DNA of 6,077 bases. Source: an uncultured Bacteroidales bacterium. GTDB lineage: Bacteria > Bacteroidota > Bacteroidia > Bacteroidales > UBA932. The notes beneath the pieces were generated by a model. The model had not been told where the DNA came from, did no database searches, and worked only from the letters and a program-made list of their open reading frames with translations. Where the stretch lies: NCBI GenBank assembly GCA_946405645.1, contig CAMJHW010000088.1:1-6077 (forward strand). Reading direction: 5' to 3'. Position 1 is the stretch's first letter, and the number at the start of each line of letters is the position of its first letter. The translations under genes and the position numbers were made by a program. Positions 1 to 5,292 of this stretch are shown one piece after another.

Positions 1-11
1 GTTGCATAATT

Positions 12-1961
12 ATGCAGAATAATTATGATATCATTGTAGTTGGGGGCGGTCATGCCGGCTGTGAAGCCGCCATGGCAGCTTCCAGGATGGGATCATCGGT
101 ACTTTTGGTATCTACCGACATGCTCGGATTCGCGAGAATGTCTTGTAATCCTGCTGTTGGAGGAATAGCTAAAGGACAGATAGTAAAGGAAATAGATGCT
201 CTTGGCGGGTATATGGCCATGGTCACCGATGCCGCTTCGTTGCAGTTCCGGATGCTCAATAAATCCAAGGGCCCGGCCATGTGGAGTCCTCGTGCGCAGT
301 GCGATAAAACCATGTTTTCCCTGTACTGGCGTAAAATCCTTGAAAACAATTGTAATTTAGACATTTACGCTGATTCTGCGACTTCTTTTCTCTTTGAGAA
401 TTCAAAAATTGCCGGAGTTCATACGACTACAGGGGCAATTTTCAAGTCTCGGGCAGTTATTTTGACCACCGGAACCTTCTTGAACGGCAAGCTTTTCATC
501 GGTCGCACTCAGTTCGAGGGCGGAAGGATAGGCGAGATGTCTTCCCACGGTCTGACCGAACAGCTGGTTTCACTTGGCATTTCTACTGAGAGGATGAAGA
601 CCGGCACTCCCCCGCGTATCGACATTTCATCCGTCGATACCGATTCGCTGGTCCGTCAGCCAGGAGATCAGGAGCCGGACAAGTTCTCCTTCCTCCCCTA
701 CTTGTCGGCGGTACAGAACGGAACTCCTCAGATGCCGTGCTATATTCTCCATACCAATGAAAAGGTTCACGACATACTCAGAAGCGGATTTGACGAGTCT
801 CCCCTTTTCACTGGTATGATTCACGGCCGCGGGCCGCGTTATTGTCCCAGTATCGAGGACAAGCTCAGGGTGTTTGCCGACAAGGATTCACACCAGCTTT
901 TCCTCGAGCCGGAGGGTAGGGGAACGAACGAGTATTACCTGCAGGGTTTCTCTTCTTCCCTGCCCCTTAATACCCAGTTGGGAGCCCTTCACGCGATCCC
1001 GGGGCTTGAGAAAGCCAAAATCTTCAAGCCTGCGTATGCTGTAGAGTATGACTATTTCGACCCGACTCAGCTTAAGCTTTCACTTGAGTCAAAAGTCATT
1101 GAGAATCTTTTCCTTGCGGGACAGGTCAATGGTACGACGGGGTATGAGGAAGCTGCTGCCCAGGGCATAATGGCCGGCATCAATGCGCATCTGAAATGCA
1201 AGGATAAGGATCCGTTCATCCTTCGCCGCAACGAATCTTATATAGGAGTCTTGATAGACGATCTGGTAACGAAGGGAGTGGATGAACCGTATCGTATGTT
1301 TACCTCACGTGCCGAGTACCGTATCCTTCTTCGTCAGGACAATGCCGACCAGAGATTGACAGAACTCTCGCATAATATCGGTTTGGCAGATGAGTTCAGG
1401 TATGCCTACACGCAGAAGAAGTATGATGAGGCGTCGCGCCTGAAAGAGTTCTGTGATACTAAAAACCTTACTAAGGGAAAGGTTAACGCTTATCTGGAGA
1501 GTTGCGGATCCGCTCCGATTACCGACTCTAAGAAAATATCCGATTTGGCGTCCAGGCCGGAGGTTTCCCTTTCCGGACTACTGTCCCTTTGCTCTTCAAA
1601 GATTCCTGCTTCTGCTTTCGATCTTATCGGGATGACGGAGGAGGAGAACCCCGTTCTTCCTGCAAATCAGGATTTGGAAAGGATTTCCGCCATTTATCGC
1701 AAGGAAGTTTGCGACTCTGTCGAGATTGCCATTAAGTATCAAGGTTATATAGAGCGTGAGCAGCGTATAGCGGATAAGATTATGAGATTGGAAGACCTGA
1801 GGATTCCCGATGACTTTGATTATGATAATGTCTCAGGATTGACCATTGAGTGCCGTCAGAAGCTGAAAAGATATAAGCCGGTGACAATTGCGCAGGCCTC
1901 GCGAATCTCCGGGATTTCTCCGGCTGATATATCCGTCCTGTTGGTGTATTTTGGAAGATAA
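12..1961 (+). CDS. mnmG: tRNA uridine-5-carboxymethylaminomethyl(34) synthesis enzyme MnmG (GidA)
   Basis: MnmG is the FAD-dependent partner of the GTPase MnmE. In the cytoplasm the complex modifies carbon 5 of wobble uridine 34 in a set of tRNAs. The 649-residue product has the usual family length. It opens with the Rossmann FAD motif GGGHAG (residues 11-16), followed by MSCNPAVGG with Cys45. [11 protein letters not shown] carries the second conserved Cys (278). [20 protein letters not shown] (366-385) is the second FAD-contact region and TSRAEYR (431-437) is a family signature. The C-terminal helical domain ends in [18 protein letters not shown], the region that contacts MnmE in the family. 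The ATG at 12 puts the FAD strand about five residues from the N terminus, as expected, but only 11 nt of upstream sequence is available, so a longer start cannot be excluded and no promoter can be judged. The stop codon overlaps the foot of a terminator-like hairpin. Product assignment is very secure. Confidence 0.97.
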   Translation: MQNNYDIIVVGGGHAGCEAAMAASRMGSSVLLVSTDMLGFARMSCNPAVGGIAKGQIVKEIDALGGYMAMVTDAASLQFRMLNKSKGPAMWSPRAQCDKTMFSLYWRKILENNCNLDIYADSATSFLFENSKIAGVHTTTGAIFKSRAVILTTGTFLNGKLFIGRTQFEGGRIGEMSSHGLTEQLVSLGISTERMKTGTPPRIDISSVDTDSLVRQPGDQEPDKFSFLPYLSAVQNGTPQMPCYILHTNEKVHDILRSGFDESPLFTGMIHGRGPRYCPSIEDKLRVFADKDSHQLFLEPEGRGTNEYYLQGFSSSLPLNTQLGALHAIPGLEKAKIFKPAYAVEYDYFDPTQLKLSLESKVIENLFLAGQVNGTTGYEEAAAQGIMAGINAHLKCKDKDPFILRRNESYIGVLIDDLVTKGVDEPYRMFTSRAEYRILLRQDNADQRLTELSHNIGLADEFRYAYTQKKYDEASRLKEFCDTKNLTKGKVNAYLESCGSAPITDSKKISDLASRPEVSLSGLLSLCSSKIPASAFDLIGMTEEENPVLPANQDLERISAIYRKEVCDSVEIAIKYQGYIEREQRIADKIMRLEDLRIPDDFDYDNVSGLTIECRQKLKRYKPVTIAQASRISGISPADISVLLVYFGR

Positions 1962-2000
1962 AGCAGAAAAAATGTTCCACGTGGAACACTTTTCTGCTTT
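1960..2000. terminator. Bidirectional intrinsic terminator-like hairpin between mnmG and ruvA
   Basis: An 11-bp outer stem, AAAGCAGAAAA (1960-1970) with TTTTCTGCTTT (1990-2000), encloses a perfect 16-bp palindrome (1973-1988), with a small AA/C internal bulge. The palindrome alone can form a 6-bp stem with a 4-nt loop. On the minus strand it is followed at once by six T, a good intrinsic terminator for ruvA. On the plus strand it is followed by CTTTT, a weaker one for mnmG. The two genes converge here, which fits a shared terminator. The termination role is inferred from structure. The palindrome also matches parS, so the fold may be partly coincidental. Confidence 0.65.
1973..1988. promoter_or_regulatory. 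parS: Probable parS centromere site (ParB binding)
   Basis: TGTTCCACGTGGAACA is a perfect 16-bp palindrome. The well-known bacterial chromosomal parS consensus is TGTTNCACGTGAAACA, so this differs at one position and is more symmetrical. ParB binds such sites and, as a CTP-dependent clamp, loads onto nearby DNA to organise and segregate the origin region. parS is usually origin-proximal, and mnmG (gidA) neighbours the parAB region in many bacteria, so the location fits. No parA or parB gene is in the window. The identification rests on motif and context only. The alternative is that it is merely the core of the terminator stem. Confidence 0.75.
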
Positions 2001-2015
2001 TGATACAACTTTGTT

Positions 2016-2609
2016 CTACAGCATCTGGAGCGCAGCGCGGATGATTTCTTCGACTTTTGCTCCAGGATTCTTTTTCAGTATAGCCTGAATGGCCTTGTTG
2101 ACGTTTGGTTTCGAGAAACCGAGCGTAGTGAGTGCGATGGTAGCTTCCTCGATGTCGGCATTGTTGTCCGGCCGTATCAGTGTTTCGCTGCTGGTGCCAT
2201 CGCCCTTGACGATCTTGTCTTTAAGTTCAAGGATCATCCTTTGCGCGCTCTTCAGGCCGATGCCTTTGACGGATTTGATCCTGTTGATGTTCTCCGAGAG
2301 GATGGCCTCGCGGAACTCATCAGCCGTCATAGAGGAGAGGATCATCCTGGCGGAGGCCGCTCCGATGCCGGATATGCCGATGATGAGATTGAATAGTTCG
2401 CGCTCGTCCTTGGTAGCGAATCCGTACATTACCTCTGTCGCATCGCGCTGGTTGATGGTGGTCAGGACAAAGACCTTGACCTGTTGCTTGCCTTGAAGCG
2501 CTTCGTAGGTCTGAAGGGATATCTCGAGGCCATAGCCGATGCCGTGATTGTCCACGACAGCCCAGGTAGGGGAGAGGTCGGCGATGGTTCCGGAAATGTA
2601 GTCGATCAT
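2016..2609 (-). CDS. ruvA: Holliday junction branch migration complex subunit RuvA
   Basis: RuvA binds four-way Holliday junctions as a tetramer and recruits the RuvB motor for branch migration in recombinational repair. The 197-residue product has the three expected parts. An N-terminal OB fold begins MIDYISGTI and ends near MYGFATKDERELF (61-73). Two helix-hairpin-helix DNA-binding motifs follow, GISGIGAASA (78-87) and VKGIGLKSAQ (114-123). After an acidic linker comes the RuvB-binding domain III, with ALTTLGFSKPNVNKAI (159-174). I chose the ATG at 2609 because family members start with MI(E/D)YI, and because a 10-residue longer start at 2639 would overlap the predicted -7 box. In the acidic-pin loop the usual REDA appears as RDAT (55-58), so one acidic residue looks replaced by Ala. 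The gene stands alone on its strand here, converging on mnmG and diverging from sufS; ruvB is not present. Confidence 0.96.
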   Translation of the reverse strand: MIDYISGTIADLSPTWAVVDNHGIGYGLEISLQTYEALQGKQQVKVFVLTTINQRDATEVMYGFATKDERELFNLIIGISGIGAASARMILSSMTADEFREAILSENINRIKSVKGIGLKSAQRMILELKDKIVKGDGTSSETLIRPDNNADIEEATIALTTLGFSKPNVNKAIQAILKKNPGAKVEEIIRAALQML

Positions 2610-2636
2610 ATGGAAAAGGAATAATTGTGTCTCACG

Positions 2637-2667
2637 CAAATTTATAAGAAATAAGTGTCAAATGAAA
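2637..2667 (-). promoter_or_regulatory. Putative Bacteroidota-type promoter of ruvA
   Basis: Read on the minus strand, TAAATTTG (2644 to 2637) fits the Bacteroidota -7 box TAnnTTTG and is followed by C. Nineteen bases upstream lies TTTC (2667-2664), one mismatch from the -33 element TTTG, at the normal spacing. Transcription would begin near 2630, leaving a leader of about 20 nt before the ATG at 2609. This supports the shorter RuvA start. Confidence 0.6.
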
Positions 2668-2678
2668 GATTAGTTTCT

Positions 2679-2686
2679 TAAATTTG
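2679..2686 (+). promoter_or_regulatory. Putative -7 promoter box of the sufS-sufE-DUF59-folK operon
   Basis: TAAATTTG, followed by C, fits the Bacteroidota -7 element TAnnTTTG. No good TTTG -33 element is found at the usual distance (TGTC is at 2656-2659), so the promoter may be weak or helped by an activator. The G lies 20 nt before the first base of the sufS start codon, the same spacing as for glyS downstream. This fits a short leader of roughly 14 nt. Confidence 0.5.
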
Positions 2687-2706
2687 CAAACTCCGCTTCA
2701 AATGCT

Positions 2707-3936
2707 TTGATTGTGAATGTAAAACAGCTCAGAGAGCAGTTCCCGGCCCTGTCCGGAACGGTGTACGGCAAGCCGCTTGTCTATCTCGATAACGCGGCGA
2801 CCATCCAGCGTCCCGTCTCTGTAATTGACAAATGGACGAGTCTCACGGAGCACTGCAACGCCAACCTTCACCGTGCTGTCCACCGTATGGCCGCCGAGGC
2901 CACTGAAGAGTATGAATCCACCCGCGACGCGGTAAGGGATTTCCTGAACGCGGAGAGCCGGGAAGAGATCGTGTTTACCTCCGGGGCGACGGCCTCCATC
3001 AACCTCGTGGCATTCTGTTTCGGCGAGGCCTTCGTCAAGCCGGGCGATGAGATTATCGTTACGGAATGCGAGCATCACTCCAATATCGTACCTTGGCAGA
3101 TGATGTGCGGACGCAAAGGCGCAGTCCTTAAAGTCTTGCCGGTGGATGACGACGGCCATTTGAGGCTGGACCTTCTTGAAAGTCTCCTTACGGAGCGCAC
3201 CCGTTTGCTTTGCGTTGCCCAGATATCCAATGTCCTTGGTCTTGTAAATCCGGTAAAGGAAATAGTAAACGTTTGTCATTCAAAAGGTTGCCGTGTGTTG
3301 GTGGATGGGGCCCAGGGAGTTGTCCACTCCGCGGTCGACGTTCGTGATCTCGGCTGCGATTTCTACGCTTTCTCCGGCCACAAGGTCTATGCTGCTCCGG
3401 GAACTGGAGTCCTTTACGGAAGGCGCGAGCTTATGGAACAGATGCCTCCGTACATGGGTGGCGGCGAGATGATAGCTTCGGTCAGCTTTTCCGGAACGAC
3501 TTATGCTCCTCTGCCGGGGAAGTACGAGGCCGGGACACAGAATATGGCGGGAACTCCTACCCTCAAGCCTGCCATAGACCTTGTGAACAATCTGAAAGAC
3601 AAGGTGTTGTCTGAGAATATGGAGAGAGTGAGAGACCATGTGCTAGACGCGCTTCTATCAGATGACAGGATAAAACTGTTTGGCGTTCCCCGTGGAACAT
3701 CGGAGAAGATTCCGCTGTTTTCCTTTACGGTAAAAGGCGCTCATCACGAGGACCTTGCCCTGCTTCTGGACAAGATGGGAGTTGCCGTACGTTCAGGACA
3801 GATGTGCGCCGAGCCGCTCATGGACCGTTTCGGAGTTACGGGAATGCTTCGGGCGTCATTCGCACCTTACAATACGATGGAGGAGGCGGATTATTTCTTG
3901 AAGTCGCTAGACAGGGCGATAGGAATGCTGGTTTGA
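2707..3936 (+). CDS. sufS: Group II cysteine desulfurase SufS
   Basis: SufS is a PLP enzyme that converts L-cysteine to alanine and leaves a persulfide on its active-site Cys, feeding sulfur to SufE and then the SUF scaffold. The 409 residues cover the whole fold-type I aminotransferase family length. LVYLDNAAT (24-32) is the N-terminal signature. His123 lies in CEHHSN. VDGAQG holds Asp200 and Gln203, which bind the cofactor. SGHK carries the PLP lysine, Lys226. RSGQMCAEPLM (362-372) carries the persulfide Cys367, and LRASFAPYN holds the substrate-binding Arg382. The start is unusual: no in-frame ATG exists between the upstream stop at 2671 and Met61, so TTG at 2707 or GTG at 2713 must serve, both upstream of the conserved REQFPAL. 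A two-codon ATG-CTT-TGA overlaps the TTG. The gene is first in a tight cluster with sufE 5 nt downstream, which supports SufS over a kynureninase-like or IscS-type relative. Confidence 0.95.
   Translation: MIVNVKQLREQFPALSGTVYGKPLVYLDNAATIQRPVSVIDKWTSLTEHCNANLHRAVHRMAAEATEEYESTRDAVRDFLNAESREEIVFTSGATASINLVAFCFGEAFVKPGDEIIVTECEHHSNIVPWQMMCGRKGAVLKVLPVDDDGHLRLDLLESLLTERTRLLCVAQISNVLGLVNPVKEIVNVCHSKGCRVLVDGAQGVVHSAVDVRDLGCDFYAFSGHKVYAAPGTGVLYGRRELMEQMPPYMGGGEMIASVSFSGTTYAPLPGKYEAGTQNMAGTPTLKPAIDLVNNLKDKVLSENMERVRDHVLDALLSDDRIKLFGVPRGTSEKIPLFSFTVKGAHHEDLALLLDKMGVAVRSGQMCAEPLMDRFGVTGMLRASFAPYNTMEEADYFLKSLDRAIGMLV
3684..3699. promoter_or_regulatory. Degenerate parS-like 16-mer inside sufS
   Basis: CGTTCCCCGTGGAACA matches the perfect palindrome at 1973-1988 at 14 of 16 positions. 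One mismatch is at the outer edge. The other, CCCGTG for CACGTG, is in the core and would be expected to weaken ParB binding. It encodes Val-Pro-Arg-Gly-Thr in sufS (residues 327-331), so coding constraint is an alternative explanation. Two nearby sites would fit the common clustering of parS. Confidence 0.35.
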
Positions 3937-3941
3937 TAAAG

Positions 3942-4361
3942 ATGGAAGAGAGAACATTGAAGGAAGTGCAGGAAGAGATCGTGGACGATTTCTCGATGTA
4001 TGATGAATGGCTGGACAAATACGAGTACCTTATCGAACTCGGAAAGAATCTGGCTCCTTATCCGGAGGAGAGCAAGACCGAGGACAAACTGGTCAAGGGT
4101 TGCCAGTCCCGGGTTTGGCTCGACTGGCACATGGAGGAGGGGAGGTTATTCTTTTCCGCCGACAGCGACGCCATCATTACCAAGGGAATAATTTCCCTTC
4201 TTATCAGCGTTTATTCCGGCCGCACTCCGGAGGAGATCGCGGCCGACGATTTCTCCTTCCTGGGCCGCATCGGCCTGAAGGAGAATCTTTCCCCGACGCG
4301 CGCCAACGGGCTCGTGTCGATGATCCAGACGGTTCGCAAGGCCGCCGAATCCAATCTGTGA
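3942..4361 (+). CDS. sufE: Cysteine desulfuration (sulfur acceptor) protein SufE
   Basis: SufE takes the persulfide sulfur from SufS onto its own Cys, stimulating the desulfurase and handing sulfur to the Fe-S scaffold. The 139-residue product is of usual SufE length. It has the family start EEIVDDFSMYDEWLDKYEYL, then LGKNLAPYP (33-41). The hallmark VKGCQSRVW (51-59) carries the acceptor Cys54. GRTPEEI and the C-terminal LSPTRANGL (122-130) are also typical. The ATG at 3942 is chosen because it lies 5 nt after the sufS stop and begins the conserved domain. The reading frame extends upstream to 3804, but that part is out-of-frame sufS sequence with no resemblance to SufE. Close spacing to sufS implies co-transcription and paired function. 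CsdE is the close relative; pairing with SufS makes SufE the better name. Confidence 0.95.
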   Translation: MEERTLKEVQEEIVDDFSMYDEWLDKYEYLIELGKNLAPYPEESKTEDKLVKGCQSRVWLDWHMEEGRLFFSADSDAIITKGIISLLISVYSGRTPEEIAADDFSFLGRIGLKENLSPTRANGLVSMIQTVRKAAESNL

Positions 4362-4367
4362 AGAGAT

Positions 4368-4778
4368 ATGGGACTGTTCGAAAAGAAAGATAAACCGGCT
4401 GTCGAAGAAGTACTTACGGCCGAAGACATAAAGGAGATCGCCCCCTTGTACGAGAAGGTCGTCCTTGCGCTCAAGCAGGTCTATGACCCGGAGATTCCCG
4501 TGAACATCTACGATCTGGGACTTATCTATGAACTCAATATCCGCAAGTCGCGCCAGGTATATATCAAGATGACTTTCACCGCTCCCAACTGCCCTATGGC
4601 CGACGAAGTCATGGCCGAGGTTAAGCGCAGCGTGGAGGATGTTCCGGGCGTCAGCGGATGCGAAATCGACCTGGTGTTCGAACCGGCCTGGGACCAGAGC
4701 ATGCTCTCCGACGAGGCGAGGGTCATCCTGGGTTATGACATCGATTTCGATGACGACGAGGAAGAACCGGCGAAGTGA
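4368..4778 (+). CDS. MIP18/DUF59 family Fe-S assembly protein (SufT-like)
   Basis: This 136-residue protein is a single-domain member of the MIP18 (DUF59) family, found with SUF genes in many bacteria and related to SufT and the PaaD-like group. Such proteins are thought to help mature or deliver Fe-S clusters; the exact step is not settled. The family core is clear: YDPEIPVNIYDLGLIY (39-54), then MTFTAPNCPMADEV (68-81) with the conserved Cys75, then VFEPAWDQSMLSDEAR (103-118). A charged N-terminal leader (1-20) precedes the domain, and the tail DFDDDEEEPAK (126-136) is strongly acidic. It lies 6 nt after sufE and its stop overlaps the next start, so it is part of the sufS operon, which is the main reason to assign it to Fe-S assembly rather than to phenylacetate degradation. 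I leave the symbol blank because SufT is used for more than one DUF59 subgroup. Confidence 0.9.
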   Translation: MGLFEKKDKPAVEEVLTAEDIKEIAPLYEKVVLALKQVYDPEIPVNIYDLGLIYELNIRKSRQVYIKMTFTAPNCPMADEVMAEVKRSVEDVPGVSGCEIDLVFEPAWDQSMLSDEARVILGYDIDFDDDEEEPAK

Positions 4779-5263
4779 TGGTCAACCTGTACCTGTCCCT
4801 CGGATCCAATATGGGCGACCGCCGCGCTTCTATAGAGGCGGCGCTCGCTATGCTGGACGAGGCTTTCGGTACGGGATACAAGAGGCTCTCGAGAATTATC
4901 GAGACCCCTTCCTGGGGATTTGACGCTCCGGATTTCCTTAATTGCGCCGTACTGTACGCGCTGCCGCGCAAGCGGACTGGCGCGGAGGCGCAGGCGCTGG
5001 AAGTCCTCGACACGGTAAAGGCCGTCGAGAGACGGCTGGGCAGGGGAGAGGACCTCGAGTTCGACGCCGAAGGGCGTCGCGTCTATCACTCGCGGCCCAT
5101 CGACATCGACATCCTTTTCTTCGGGACGCACACGATAGACCATCCGCGCCTGAAGGTGCCGCATCCGCTCATCGCGGAACGCGATTTCGTGCGGATTCCG
5201 CTCGAGGAAATCGCGAATCCGCGGCTTCGCCGGGCGTTTCCGGCACTATTTAAAAGGAAATGA
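4778..5263 (+). CDS. folK: 2-amino-4-hydroxy-6-hydroxymethyldihydropteridine diphosphokinase (HPPK)
   Basis: FolK transfers pyrophosphate from ATP to 6-hydroxymethyl-7,8-dihydropterin, the step before dihydropteroate synthase in folate synthesis. The 161-residue product has single-domain HPPK length, with no fused DHNA or DHPS domain. Visible motifs are LYLSLGSNMGDR (4-15), ETPSWGFDAPDFLNCAV (42-58) for pterin binding, and HSRPIDIDILFFG (104-116), where Asp109 and Asp111 correspond to the two Mg-binding aspartates. HPLIAERDFVRIPLEEIANP (129-148) is the C-terminal signature. I use the ATG at 4778, which shares its A with the preceding TGA stop (TGATG); a GTG codon immediately upstream (4775) would add one residue. 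The overlap implies translational coupling to the DUF59 gene. The gene looks more GC-rich than mnmG: positions 4981-5040 contain 42 G/C of 60. Its presence in an Fe-S cluster operon is not functionally obvious. Confidence 0.95.
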   Translation: MVNLYLSLGSNMGDRRASIEAALAMLDEAFGTGYKRLSRIIETPSWGFDAPDFLNCAVLYALPRKRTGAEAQALEVLDTVKAVERRLGRGEDLEFDAEGRRVYHSRPIDIDILFFGTHTIDHPRLKVPHPLIAERDFVRIPLEEIANPRLRRAFPALFKRK

Positions 5264-5264
5264 T

Positions 5265-5272
5265 TATTTTTG
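5265..5272 (+). promoter_or_regulatory. Putative -7 promoter box of glyS
   Basis: TATTTTTG, followed by C, fits the Bacteroidota -7 element TAnnTTTG and begins 2 nt after the folK stop. The G is 20 nt before the glyS ATG, as in the sufS promoter. No clear -33 TTTG is seen at 19-21 nt; TTTC at 5237-5240 is too far. I see no terminator after folK, so read-through from the suf operon is also possible. Confidence 0.5.
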
Positions 5273-5292
5273 CACGATAAACAATTGACAAT

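Larger units (their letters stand above)
2636..2687. repeat. Imperfect inverted repeat spanning the divergent ruvA/sufS promoters
   Basis: The left arm GCAAATTTATAAGAAA (2636-2651) is the reverse complement of the right arm TTTCTTAAATTTGC (2674-2687) apart from a 2-nt insertion. The arms are separated by 22 nt. Each arm contains the -7 box of one divergent promoter. Part of the symmetry follows from two outward-facing TAAATTTGC boxes, but the AAGAAA/TTTCTT extension does not. It could be an operator half-site pair or chance in AT-rich DNA. Confidence 0.45.

Noticed and set aside
1306..1311. CACGTG core inside mnmG as a further parS candidate
   Set aside because: The flanks (TACCT and CCGAG) do not match the parS arms, and the bases encode the conserved Ser-Arg-Ala motif.
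1780..2088. Short reading frames on both strands beginning Met-Phe-His-Val-Glu-His across the mnmG/ruvA gap
   Set aside because: The shared start peptide is only the translation of the palindromic parS-like site; the rest runs antisense through mnmG or ruvA and resembles no protein.
2089..2496. Plus-strand reading frame of 135 codons opposite ruvA
   Set aside because: It is fully antisense to ruvA, and its low-complexity Ser/Leu/Met-rich protein is a shadow of the ruvA codons.
2610..2639. Ten-residue longer RuvA start at 2639
   Set aside because: The added residues are not family-like, and the start would fall within the predicted -7 box; the ATG at 2609 gives the standard N terminus.
3804..3941. 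46-residue N-terminal extension of SufE
   Set aside because: It lies entirely in the other frame of sufS and its stop, has no SufE-like residues, and the ATG at 3942 begins the conserved domain.
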